Assembly (NCBI GenBank): GCA_018241425.1 | Contig: JAFEDU010000002.1 | Coordinates: 496,001-560,000 of the forward strand | Reading direction: 5' to 3' | From: Pseudomonadota bacterium | GTDB taxonomy: Bacteria; Pseudomonadota; Gammaproteobacteria; Steroidobacterales; Steroidobacteraceae | Length of the DNA stretch: 64,000 nt | In this document: piece by piece, positions 56,009 to 64,000 of the stretch | Layout: each line of letters starts with the position of its first letter | Position numbering within the stretch: position 1 is the first letter of the stretch | Position numbers and translations under genes: made by a program | Notes under the pieces: model-generated | Told to the model about the DNA's origin: nothing | Databases searched by the model: none | Seen by the model: only the letters and a program-made list of their open reading frames with translations

Positions 56009-58033
56009 ATGAACGCCCAACTACGAACAACCGATGCGCCGCGCACCGAGCTGTGCAATGCCCTGCGCGTGCTCGCGGTGGATGCGGTGGAGGCGGCTAA
56101 GAGCGGCCATCCCGGCATGCCGATGGGCATGGCGGAGATCGCCGAGGCGCTGTGGCGCGGGGTGCTCAAGCACAATCCCGCAGACCCGAAATGGCCCGAC
56201 CGCGACCGCTTCGTGCTCTCCAACGGGCACGGCTCGATGCTCCTCTACGCGCTCCTGCACCTCACCGGGTACGCGCTGCCGCTCGAGGAGTTGCGGCGCT
56301 TCCGGCAGCTGCACAGCCGCACCCCGGGGCACCCGGAAGTGGGGGTCACCCCCGGAGTAGAGACCACCACGGGCCCGCTCGGGCAGGGGCTGGCCAACGC
56401 GGTTGGCATGGCGCTCGCCGAGACGCTGCTCGCCGCTGAGTTCAACCGCCCGGGCCACACCATCGTCGATCACCGCACCTGGGTGTTCGTGGGCGATGGC
56501 TGCCTGATGGAGGGCATCAGCCACGAGGCCTGTTCGCTCGCCGGCACCCTGGGGCTGTCGAAGCTGGTCGCGCTCTACGACGACAACGGCATCAGCATCG
56601 ACGGGCATGTCGAGCACTGGTTCGCCGACGACACGCCGGCACGCTTCGAAGCCTACGGCTGGCGCGTGATCCGCGGCGTCGATGGGCACGACTCGGCGGC
56701 CGTCGATGCGGCGCTCGCCCTGAGCACCACCGACTGCGGCAAGCCCACGCTCGTGTGCTGCCGGACCGTGATCGGGCGCGGCAGCCCCAACAAGGCCGGT
56801 TCGCACGACGTGCACGGCGCGCCGCTGGGATCCGCCGAGGTCGCCGCGACCCGCGCGGCGCTCGGGTGGGATGGCGCGCCGTTCGAGATTCCCGAGCGCA
56901 TCCGCTCCGCGTGGGATGCGAAGGCGGCGGGAGCTACGGCGCAGGCGGACTGGCAGCGGCGGCTAAGTGACTACCGCAGGGTGTTCCCGGAGCTCGCGCA
57001 GGAGTTCGAGCGGCGCGTCGTGGAGGAAGCGCTCCCGCCGCACTGGGAAGACATCCGGGCCGGGGCGCTCGCCAGCGCCGTTTCTGCGGGAGCCAACGTG
57101 GCCTCCCGCAAGGCCTCGCAGAACGCGATCGAGTACCTGCAGCCGCGCGTGCCGGAAATGCTCGGCGGCTCGGCCGATCTCACCGGCTCCAACCTCACCG
57201 CCGCCTCGGGCAGCGTGCCGCTGCGGCGCGGGCGCTGGGGCAATCACATCAACTACGGCGTGCGCGAGTTCGGCATGAGCGCGCTCATGAACGGCATCGC
57301 CCTGCACGGCGGATACATCCCCTACGGCGGCACGTTCCTGACCTTCGCGGACTACAGCCGCAACGCCGTGCGCATGTCCGCGCTCATGCGCCAGCGCGTG
57401 ATCTACGTCTTCACGCACGACAGCATCGGGCTGGGCGAGGACGGCCCGACCCACCAGCCCGTGGAGCACGTGAGCAGCCTCAGGCTGATTCCCGGCAACT
57501 GTGTGTGGCGTCCCTGTGATGCGGTGGAGACCATGGTGGCATGGCTCGCAGCGCTGGAGCGTAACGACGGTCCGAGCTGCCTCGTGCTGTCGCGCCAGAA
57601 CCTGCCGCACTGTGAGCGCACGCCGGAGCAGCTTGCCGACGTGGCGCGCGGCGGGTACGTGCTCAGGGACTGCGAGGGTGCGGCGCAGCTGACCCTGCTC
57701 GCCACCGGATCGGAGGTCAGTCTCGCGCTCGCCGCGCAGGCCACGCTTGCCGCCGGCGGGGTCCGGGCGCGGGTCGTCTCCATGCCGAGCTGCGACGTGT
57801 TTGACCGGCAAAGCCCGGGTTACCGGGCCAGGGTGCTGCCCCGCGAGGTCCCGGTGCTGGCTGTCGAGGCGGGCGTCAGCACCTTCTGGCGCGCCTATAC
57901 CGGTTTCGAGGGCGACGTGCTAGGGATCGACCGTTTTGGCGAGTCCGCACCCGCGGCCCAGGTGGCCGCTGCACTCGGCTTCACCGTCGAGGCCCTCGTC
58001 GATCGGGCTCGGGCCCTGGTGAAGCAGGCATGA
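56009..58033 (+). CDS. tkt: Transketolase
   Basis: The 674-residue enzyme shows [35 protein letters not shown], the TPP motif [20 protein letters not shown] and [18 protein letters not shown]. The second half has [20 protein letters not shown] with the conserved His. It moves two-carbon units in RuBP regeneration. It starts 16 bases after prk and its stop overlaps gph by 4 bases. Confidence 0.98.
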   Translation: MNAQLRTTDAPRTELCNALRVLAVDAVEAAKSGHPGMPMGMAEIAEALWRGVLKHNPADPKWPDRDRFVLSNGHGSMLLYALLHLTGYALPLEELRRFRQLHSRTPGHPEVGVTPGVETTTGPLGQGLANAVGMALAETLLAAEFNRPGHTIVDHRTWVFVGDGCLMEGISHEACSLAGTLGLSKLVALYDDNGISIDGHVEHWFADDTPARFEAYGWRVIRGVDGHDSAAVDAALALSTTDCGKPTLVCCRTVIGRGSPNKAGSHDVHGAPLGSAEVAATRAALGWDGAPFEIPERIRSAWDAKAAGATAQADWQRRLSDYRRVFPELAQEFERRVVEEALPPHWEDIRAGALASAVSAGANVASRKASQNAIEYLQPRVPEMLGGSADLTGSNLTAASGSVPLRRGRWGNHINYGVREFGMSALMNGIALHGGYIPYGGTFLTFADYSRNAVRMSALMRQRVIYVFTHDSIGLGEDGPTHQPVEHVSSLRLIPGNCVWRPCDAVETMVAWLAALERNDGPSCLVLSRQNLPHCERTPEQLADVARGGYVLRDCEGAAQLTLLATGSEVSLALAAQATLAAGGVRARVVSMPSCDVFDRQSPGYRARVLPREVPVLAVEAGVSTFWRAYTGFEGDVLGIDRFGESAPAAQVAAALGFTVEALVDRARALVKQA

Positions 58034-58788
58034 GCGCCACCCTGGTCCGTCCGCGACCGTTCGATCCCGCCGGGGTGCGCGCGGTGCTGTTCGACCTCGA
58101 CGGCACGCTGCTCGACACGGCATCCGACATCGCAAGCGCGCTGAACCGGGCGCTCGCCGAACAGCAAAGCCCGCCGCTGCCGCTCGAGCAGGTCCGCAAT
58201 ATGATCGGCCGCGGTGCCCCGGTCCTGGTCCAGCGCGTGGTTGCGCGGCTCCCCCCACGCCCCTGGCCGGTCGATCCGGTGCTGCTGCTGCAGCGCTTCT
58301 ATTTCCACCACGATCAGATCCACGAGTCCCATGAGCACCAGGCGCGCCCCTACCCTGGAGTCGAGGCCGGACTCGAGGCCCTGCACACCGTCGGATTGCG
58401 CCTGGGCGTCGTTACCAACAAGGCCCACTACGCAGCGGCCGCTCTCCTGGAGCAGCTCGGGCTCAGCCGCTGGATCGAGGTCGTGGTGGGCGGGGACACC
58501 GTCGAGCAGCGCAAGCCTCATCCACAGCCGCTGCTGCACGCCTGCCGGCAAGTGCAGACCGAGCCGGTCGACACGCTCATGGTGGGGGACTCCGCGACCG
58601 ACGTGGCCGCCGCCCGAGCGGCGGGCATGCGCATCGTGTGCGTACCTTACGGATACAACGAGGGCGCTGACCCGCGCACGCTTGCCTGTGACGCCTTCAT
58701 CGACTCCTTAGAGGACCTGCCGCAGCTCCTGAGCCGCGGGCGGCAGCCGAAGGCGGCGGTTCCCAGTCGGGTGCCGCGCGCCGAATGA
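58030..58788 (+). CDS. gph: Phosphoglycolate phosphatase
   Basis: The 252-residue HAD enzyme has motif [21 protein letters not shown], motif II-like [10 protein letters not shown], the Lys in [10 protein letters not shown] and the acidic motif [17 protein letters not shown]. It dephosphorylates 2-phosphoglycolate made by the oxygenase side reaction of Rubisco (also called cbbZ). It overlaps tkt and cbbY by 4 bases each. Confidence 0.93.
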   Translation: MSATLVRPRPFDPAGVRAVLFDLDGTLLDTASDIASALNRALAEQQSPPLPLEQVRNMIGRGAPVLVQRVVARLPPRPWPVDPVLLLQRFYFHHDQIHESHEHQARPYPGVEAGLEALHTVGLRLGVVTNKAHYAAAALLEQLGLSRWIEVVVGGDTVEQRKPHPQPLLHACRQVQTEPVDTLMVGDSATDVAAARAAGMRIVCVPYGYNEGADPRTLACDAFIDSLEDLPQLLSRGRQPKAAVPSRVPRAE

Positions 58789-59552
58789 TCGGCGCCCTGC
58801 TCTGGGACGTCGACGGCACGCTCGCCGAGACCGAGCGCGACGGCCACCGGGTCGCCTTCAATCTGGCGTTCGCGGCTGCGGCCGTACCCTGGCGCTGGAG
58901 CGAGCAACGTTACGGGGACCTGCTGCGGGTCACCGGCGGGCGCGAGCGCCTGCTGCACGACATGGAAGTCCAGGCCGAGGCGCCGCGGGCCGAGGCGCAA
59001 CGGCGCGAACTCGCCGCGCGGCTGCACGCGCTCAAGAACGAGTTCTATGCGGAAATCGTGGAGCGGGGCGAGCTCCCGCTGCGGCCGGGCGTGTCCGAAC
59101 TTCTCGACGACTGCCGTCGCGCAAAGGTCCCGGTGGCGATCGTGACCACGACCACTCGGGCCAACGTCGTCGCGCTCCTGCGCCGCCACCTCGGCACCGA
59201 CTGGGCGTGGCGCTTCGCAGTGCTGGTGTGCGCGGAGGATGCGCCGCGGAAGAAGCCCGACCCGCAGGCGTACCAGGTCGCGCTGGGTGAGCTGGCGCTG
59301 CCGGCCAGCGCCTGCGTCGCTATCGAAGACTCCCCGGCCGGGGTAGCAGCGGCCCGTGCCGCCGGGGTCGCCGTGCTTCTCACCCGCAGCTACTATTTTT
59401 CTCAGACTCCCCCGGACGGCACGCTGGCGGCAGGTCCCGGGCTGGGCGTGACCGCGGGTTGGGACCCGCCACTCGCAGCGGGAGATTCGCGCGTCAACCT
59501 CGCCCAGATCGCGCGCTGGCACGCGACGCTCCCCACCGCCGCAGTCGCCTGA
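58785..59552 (+). CDS. cbbY: CbbY, xylulose-1,5-bisphosphate phosphatase-type HAD enzyme
   Basis: The 255-residue HAD protein reads LLWDVDGTLAETERDGHRVA, matching the CbbY substrate-binding stretch (GTLxETExxxHR), then VAIVTTTTRANVVALLRR and the acidic motif [19 protein letters not shown]. CbbY removes xylulose-1,5-bisphosphate, a misfire product that blocks Rubisco, and so works alongside CbbX. It is the last gene of the cbb operon. Confidence 0.93.
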   Translation: MIGALLWDVDGTLAETERDGHRVAFNLAFAAAAVPWRWSEQRYGDLLRVTGGRERLLHDMEVQAEAPRAEAQRRELAARLHALKNEFYAEIVERGELPLRPGVSELLDDCRRAKVPVAIVTTTTRANVVALLRRHLGTDWAWRFAVLVCAEDAPRKKPDPQAYQVALGELALPASACVAIEDSPAGVAAARAAGVAVLLTRSYYFSQTPPDGTLAAGPGLGVTAGWDPPLAAGDSRVNLAQIARWHATLPTAAVA

Positions 59553-59601
59553 AGCTCAGTCCCCGGTTTGCCGGTGGGGGCGGTGTGCCAGGGGTGCCTC
59601 G

Positions 59602-59631
59602 TTGCCGGTCCCCCCGGGGCGGTTCTATATT
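59602..59631 (+). promoter_or_regulatory. Possible sigma-70 promoter of the efflux operon
   Basis: TTGCCG at 59602-59607 and TATATT at 59626-59631 are separated by 18 bases. They match the TTGACA/TATAAT consensus at 4 and 5 of 6 positions. The efflux gene's GGAGG site (59641-59645) and GTG start (59652) follow closely, implying a short leader. Confidence 0.4.
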
Positions 59632-59651
59632 GCCGCGCGGGGAGGACGCGC

Positions 59652-61067
59652 GTGCGCAGCTTCAGGCAAAGAACAATTCAAGTAACGCGGACCGCGCTGG
59701 CGCTTGCGGCGCTGCTGAGCGGCTGCGCTGCGACCCCGCCGCCGGCGCCCCTGGAGCCCGAGAAGACCCTCGCCGACTTTGATGCGCGCGGACTCGAGGG
59801 CGTCGCGCGGCTGCCCGCACCGTCGAGCGGCTGGGACCGTGCCCAGTGGCTGACGGCCGCTCTTGCGCTGAATCCCCAGCTTGCCCAGGAGCGCGCCGAG
59901 GTCGACGCGGTGGCCGCCGGCGAGCGCACCGCGGCCCAGACCCCCAATCCCAACATGGAGCTGTTTGCCGAGTACCTGAAGACGGCGGCGCAGAGCCCGG
60001 CATGGCTGTACGGGGTTTCGCTGGAGTTCCTGCTGCGCCGCCCCGGCGAACGTGCGCGCGTGCGCCGCCAGGCCGCGCTCGAGACGGCGCTCGCGCAGTC
60101 CGCACTTAGCGACTCGATCTGGGAGGTGCGCTCGGGATTGCGCCAGGCGCTGCTCGAGCAGGTCTCAACCCGGGAGGAGGAGCAGCTGCTCGAGCAGCTG
60201 CGCGGCGAACGGCAGCAGCTGCTCGACGCGGACACCGCACGCCTCAAGGCGGGCGATGTGGCGCGCGCGCAGGTGCTCACCGACCAGGTGGAGCTTGCCC
60301 GGGTAGCGCAGCGCCTCGAGCAGGCCCGCGCGCGGGAGGCGGACGCCCGGGCGCATCTTGCGGCCGAGGTAGGCGTGCCGGTCGGGGCCCTCCAGGGCGC
60401 GGGCGTGCGCTGGGAGGAGTGGTCGCGGATCGATGCACTCGCGATCGAGGCCCCGGAGCGCTACCGGCACGAGGCGCTCATCGGCCGTTCACAGATCGTC
60501 AGTGCGCTGCGCGAGTACGACCTCGCGGAGCTGCACCTCCAGGGTGAGATCGCACAGCGTTGGCCGCAGCTGCGGATCCAGCCGGCGTACGCGTGGGGCG
60601 GGGAGGGCGTGCGCGAGGACGCGCTCGATGCGATCGCCAGCGAGAGTGCGCTCGGAGTTTCCTTCGAGGTGCCGGTGTTCAACCAGCACCAGGGGCAGAT
60701 CGCCGAGGCGCTGGGGCGGCGCACGGCGGCAGGCGCACATCTGAAGGCGGTGCAGGCCGCCGTGTACGCGCAGATCGATCGCGCCCAGCTGGCGTGGCCA
60801 ACCGCGCGCAGTTCGTGGCAGCAGATGCGGCAACTGGCCGATCTCGCGGACGAGCAGCGCCGCGCCGAGGAGCGCGCGCTGCGCGCGGGTGCTTCCGACC
60901 GCGGCGCACTGCTCGCGGCCGATATCGCCGCCACCGAGGCACGCCTCGCGCTCCTGGAATCCGCCTTTGCGGCGCAGCAGGCTTTCGGGGCGCTCGAGGA
61001 TGCGTTCCGGCGTCCTCTGGACGGCACCGAGCGTAACTGGACTCCGGATGGAGGACCGCGAGCGTGA
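59652..61067 (+). CDS. TolC-family outer-membrane efflux lipoprotein (CzcC/CusC-like)
   Basis: From GTG 59652 (GGAGG site 6 bases upstream) the 471-residue protein has a signal with lipobox LLSGC (C25). Two long helical repeats follow (WLTAALALNPQLAQERAEVD and LGVSFEVPVFNQHQGQIAEA), as in outer membrane factors. It forms the outer-membrane exit duct of the RND pump encoded downstream. The stop overlaps the adaptor's GTG by 4 bases. Confidence 0.9.
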   Translation: MRSFRQRTIQVTRTALALAALLSGCAATPPPAPLEPEKTLADFDARGLEGVARLPAPSSGWDRAQWLTAALALNPQLAQERAEVDAVAAGERTAAQTPNPNMELFAEYLKTAAQSPAWLYGVSLEFLLRRPGERARVRRQAALETALAQSALSDSIWEVRSGLRQALLEQVSTREEEQLLEQLRGERQQLLDADTARLKAGDVARAQVLTDQVELARVAQRLEQARAREADARAHLAAEVGVPVGALQGAGVRWEEWSRIDALAIEAPERYRHEALIGRSQIVSALREYDLAELHLQGEIAQRWPQLRIQPAYAWGGEGVREDALDAIASESALGVSFEVPVFNQHQGQIAEALGRRTAAGAHLKAVQAAVYAQIDRAQLAWPTARSSWQQMRQLADLADEQRRAEERALRAGASDRGALLAADIAATEARLALLESAFAAQQAFGALEDAFRRPLDGTERNWTPDGGPRA

Positions 61068-62209
61068 GGATTCACTACCTGCTGCTGGCGGCTCTTGCCG
61101 TTGCAGGCCTCGCGGTCGCGGACCCGCAAGCGTCCAGCCGCGCGGAACAGGCGTCTTCCCGAAACGAGGCGCGCGAGCGTCCTGCACGCGGGGCGCCGGA
61201 AGCACCCGATACCGACGACGTCGCGCAGAAGGCAGGCGCTGCGGACGTGGCCGCGGGCGCCGATGACGACGACAAGGATGCGGGCCGGAAGAGCGCCAAG
61301 GACAGGGAAGGGGACAAGGATAAGGACGATGAGGGCGAGGCCGCAGCGCCCCTGTCACTGACGGACACGCAGCAGGAAGCCGTCGGTATCCGCATCGACG
61401 CGCCGCAGCCACTCGCGGTCGCGCCCGTGATCGAAGGCTATGGCACGGTCCTGGATCCGGTACTGCTGCTGACGGACCTGGGTCGTCTCGACAGCGCCCG
61501 CGCCGCGGCCAGCGCGGCCAGTGCGGACGCGGCGCGACAGGAGGGCCTGTATCACGGCGGGGTGCAGGCGTCACTCAAGACCCTGCAGCTCGCGCAGGCG
61601 CAGTCGGTAGAGGCCGGGGCCGCGGCGCGTGCGGCGCAGGCCGCGTTCCGGGCCCAGTGGGGGCCGCTGGCGAGCCTCGGCGAGGCGCAGCGCCACGCAC
61701 TGCTCGCAGGACTTGACCGCGGCGAGCGCCTCCTGGTGCGGGCCGACGTGCCCGGGCGGCACTTTGGAGGCGAACTCGCACGCGACGCGCTGCTTGAGGT
61801 CGACGGTACGCACGTCACCGCCCGCGTGCTCGGCGTTCTGCCGCGCGCCGACGCCCAGTCCCAGAGCGCCGGCTGGCTACTCGAGGTCCTGCGCGCGCCG
61901 GTTGGCCTCGGGCCCGGAGCCCATACCGCGGTGCAGCTGCGTGCCGTGAGCTCACGCGGACTGGCCGTGCCGGCGACCGCGCTCGTGTTCGAGCAGGGTG
62001 GCGCCTATGTTTACCGGCGCACCCCAGGCGACAAGCCCAATACCTACGCCTACAGGGCTGTGGCCGTGCGCCCGCGCACGCGGGTCGGGGATGCGTGGCT
62101 GGTCGAGGGCCTGGGCGCGAATGACCAGATCGTGGTGCAGGGAGCGGGCGTGCTGTGGTCGCTCCAGGGCATCAGCGGCTTTTCGGCCGCCGAAGAGGAC
62201 CACGACTAG
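61064..62209 (+). CDS. RND efflux periplasmic adaptor with acidic linker
   Basis: The 381-residue protein (GTG 61064, GTGA overlap) has a signal peptide and a charged Asp/Lys/Glu-rich linker at about residues 64-94 (ADDDDKDAG, EGDKDKDDEGEA). The adaptor core follows: GIRIDAPQPLAVAPVIEGYG (barrel-sandwich start), a short helical hairpin and the C-terminal NDQIVVQGAGVLWSL. It links the inner-membrane pump to the TolC-type duct. The acidic linker could bind metal ions, which fits a CzcB/CusB-type role, but this is inference. Confidence 0.87.
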   Translation: MRIHYLLLAALAVAGLAVADPQASSRAEQASSRNEARERPARGAPEAPDTDDVAQKAGAADVAAGADDDDKDAGRKSAKDREGDKDKDDEGEAAAPLSLTDTQQEAVGIRIDAPQPLAVAPVIEGYGTVLDPVLLLTDLGRLDSARAAASAASADAARQEGLYHGGVQASLKTLQLAQAQSVEAGAAARAAQAAFRAQWGPLASLGEAQRHALLAGLDRGERLLVRADVPGRHFGGELARDALLEVDGTHVTARVLGVLPRADAQSQSAGWLLEVLRAPVGLGPGAHTAVQLRAVSSRGLAVPATALVFEQGGAYVYRRTPGDKPNTYAYRAVAVRPRTRVGDAWLVEGLGANDQIVVQGAGVLWSLQGISGFSAAEEDHD

Positions 62210-62214
62210 CGCCC

Positions 62215-64000
62215 ATGCTTGCCGCCATTGTCCGTGGATCGCTGGCGCACCCGAAGATCGTCACCGCGCTGTCGCTCCTCATCGCCCTGCTCGGAGTTGC
62301 CGCGCTGTTGAGCGCGCGCCTGGACGTGTTCCCCGACTTCGCCCCGCCGCACGTGCTGGTGCAGGCGGAGGCGCCGGGCCTGGATGCCACGCAGGTGGAA
62401 TCGCTGGTGACGCGGCCGCTCGAGGACCTCCTGGCAGGGGCCGAGAACGTCGAGGCGGTGCGCTCCACCTCCAGCCAGGGACTGTCGGCCATCCAGGTGG
62501 TATTCGGCCGCAACAGCGATCCGTACCTGCAGCGCCAGGTCATCACCGAGCGGCTCGCCGACTCGAGCGCCCTCCTGCCCCAGGGTGTAAGTCCGCCGCA
62601 GCTCTCGCCGCTGAGTTCCTCGATGGAGTACCTGGTCCACTTCGGGTTCACCAGCGACCGACTCTCGCCGCTGGAACTGCGCGACCTGGTGCGCTGGACG
62701 ATCAAGCCGCAGGTGCTGGCGGTGCCGGGCGTGGCCCAGGCTCAGATCTTCGGCGGCGATGTCCGGGAGCGGCAGCTGTGGGTCGATCCGGCGCGACTGG
62801 ATGCCGCAGGCGTGAGCCTCGATGAGCTCTTCGAGGCCACGCGGCGCGGTACGCAGATAACCGGCGGGGGATACCTGGAGACCCCGACGCAGCGCGTCGT
62901 GCTGCAGGCACAGGCCCCCGGGGCCTCGGTTGCAGCGCTTGCCCAGAGCCTCATCCGCACGCACGAGGGGGTGCCGCTGCGCATCGGCGACGTCGCCGAA
63001 GTGCGCGACGGGTCGGCGCCGCGATTCGGGGACGCGATCATCGGCGGCAAGCCCGGGATCCTGGTCGAGACCTCGACGCAGTTCGGTGCCAACACGCTCG
63101 ACGTCACGCGCTCGCTCGAGCACCGGCTCGAGGTGCTCGCGCCGAGCCTCGAGCAGCAGGGCGTGAAATATCACCCGGCGCTGCTCAGGCCGGCGAGCTT
63201 CATCGAGAGCGCCATCGCCAAGCTGCGCAACTCGCTCCTGGTGGGTGCACTCCTGGTCGTGGTGCTGCTGCTCGTGACGCTGCGCGACTGGCGCGGTGCG
63301 CTGATCTCCTTCGGCGCCATCCCGGTGTCGCTCCTCGCCACGGTGTGGATCCTCGGCATGTGGGGGCTGTCGCTGAATACCATGAGCCTGGGCGGTCTCG
63401 TGGTGGCCTTGGGCGTCGTCGTCGACGATGCCGTGATCGACGTGGAGAACATCACGCGCCGGCGCCGCGGGGCGCACGCGGGCACGGGCATGCGCGCGCT
63501 GCTTCTCGCCGCCTCGCTCGAGGTGCGCCGCCCGGTGTTCTATGCGACCGCCGCGGTCGCGGTGGCGTTCCTTCCGATCCTCATGCTCTCGGGCCTCCAG
63601 GGCGCGTTCTTCCGCCCACTGGCGGCCGCGTTCCTGCTCGCTGTCGGCCTGTCGCTCCTGGTCGCGATGAGCGCCACCCCGGCCTTGTGCGCGCTTCTCA
63701 TGGAGGACTACGCGCCGCGCCCGGAGCCGGGCTGGCTGCGCCGTTGCAAGGTCTGGCAGCTGCGGCTGATCGGCGCGCTCGCCCCGCGCGCACGGCTGGT
63801 GCTCGCGCTGCTCCTGGTCAGCGGGCTTGTGGGTCTTGCGCTCCTGCCCGTGCTGGGCGCGCGCCTGCTGCCGGACTTCCGCGAGAACTACCTCATTGCG
63901 CATGCGGCGCTCAGGCCCGGGATCTCGCTCGAGGAGACTTCGCGGGTCGGGCAGCGCATCGCGACGCGCCTCGCGGCAATCCCGGGGGTGAAGAGCGTCG
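62215..64000 (+). CDS. RND efflux permease, heavy-metal (CzcA/CusA) type, 3' end beyond window
   Basis: The frame opens at ATG 62215 (MLAAIVRGSLAHPKIVTALS), 5 bases after the adaptor stop, and stays open to the window end (595 residues visible). Motifs include RLDVFPDFAPPHVLVQAEAP of the HME family, the periplasmic SLNTMSLGGLVVALGVVVDD and DDAVIDVENITRRRRG in helix 4, with charged residues D404, D405, D409 and E411. The DFG aspartate of zinc/cobalt CzcA pumps is replaced by ALG, so the substrate metal is uncertain. Confidence 0.93.
   Translation, partial: MLAAIVRGSLAHPKIVTALSLLIALLGVAALLSARLDVFPDFAPPHVLVQAEAPGLDATQVESLVTRPLEDLLAGAENVEAVRSTSSQGLSAIQVVFGRNSDPYLQRQVITERLADSSALLPQGVSPPQLSPLSSSMEYLVHFGFTSDRLSPLELRDLVRWTIKPQVLAVPGVAQAQIFGGDVRERQLWVDPARLDAAGVSLDELFEATRRGTQITGGGYLETPTQRVVLQAQAPGASVAALAQSLIRTHEGVPLRIGDVAEVRDGSAPRFGDAIIGGKPGILVETSTQFGANTLDVTRSLEHRLEVLAPSLEQQGVKYHPALLRPASFIESAIAKLRNSLLVGALLVVVLLLVTLRDWRGALISFGAIPVSLLATVWILGMWGLSLNTMSLGGLVVALGVVVDDAVIDVENITRRRRGAHAGTGMRALLLAASLEVRRPVFYATAAVAVAFLPILMLSGLQGAFFRPLAAAFLLAVGLSLLVAMSATPALCALLMEDYAPRPEPGWLRRCKVWQLRLIGALAPRARLVLALLLVSGLVGLALLPVLGARLLPDFRENYLIAHAALRPGISLEETSRVGQRIATRLAAIPGVKSV

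Overview
This is a GC-rich, densely packed chromosomal window. Most neighbouring genes are separated by under 100 bases, and many overlap by 1 to 4 bases (ATGA, GTGA, TGATG). The gene content points to a gammaproteobacterium, probably near the Nevskiales, Steroidobacterales or Xanthomonadales. Supporting signs are a TorF/Gcw_chp-type porin, an S-adenosylhomocysteine (SAH) riboswitch before ahcY, pilin-like proteins of a type I associate with Xanthomonadaceae, and a red-type (form IC) Rubisco operon with cbbX. The taxon is an inference. I saw no rRNA, tRNA, CRISPR array, insertion sequence or prophage.

Layout. 1-2.6 kb: the 3' part of an M61 peptidase, a secreted unknown and a LuxR-HTH/glyoxalase-like fusion. 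2.6-7.3 kb: a four-gene Gld-like ABC transporter operon. 7.5-13.3 kb: small housekeeping genes (rhomboid protease, acetyltransferase, MocR regulator with LysE exporter, PcaF-type thiolase, threonine dehydratase-like enzyme). 13.3-15.8 kb: a translationally coupled operon of ECF sigma factor, zinc-finger anti-sigma factor and subtilisin-like protease. 15.9-24.6 kb: TorF porin, fdhD, and a methyl-cycle group (adenosine kinase, metK, SAH riboswitch, ahcY, folD), then small genes. 24.8-32.1 kb: phosphatase, DMT transporter, cystathionine gamma-synthase-type enzyme, methyltransferase, hydrolase and M13 peptidase. 32.2-33.1 kb: an S1/P1 nuclease pseudogene. 33.2-35.9 kb: cyclopropane-fatty-acid synthase, a geranylgeranyl-reductase-type flavoprotein and OsmC. 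36.3-37.7 kb: a predicted lipoprotein truncated haemoglobin with an unknown partner. 37.7-42.5 kb: a five-gene surface-fibre-like cluster preceded by six TCACCGT repeats. 42.7-49.2 kb: SDR, glyoxalase, a degraded lipoprotein gene, a membrane/papain-like fusion, MFS, acyltransferase and TRIC channel. 49.3-59.6 kb: divergent cbbR and the Calvin-cycle operon cbbL-cbbS-rpe-cbbX-fbp-prk-tkt-gph-cbbY. 59.6-64 kb: a heavy-metal-type RND efflux operon that runs off the end.

How the genes work together. The cbb operon supplies CO2 fixation (Rubisco, phosphoribulokinase), RuBP regeneration (FBPase, transketolase, epimerase), Rubisco repair (CbbX) and removal of side products (2-phosphoglycolate and xylulose-1,5-bisphosphate phosphatases). 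No carboxysome genes are present. The methyl-cycle group makes SAM, hydrolyses SAH, phosphorylates the released adenosine and supplies one-carbon folates.

The best candidates for undescribed biology are: (1) the sigma/anti-sigma/subtilase operon, in which the anti-sigma factor's periplasmic domain looks like a subtilase prodomain; (2) the five-gene fibre or secretion cluster with its repeat array; (3) the exported truncated haemoglobin pair; and (4) the HdeD-like/permuted-papain fusion.
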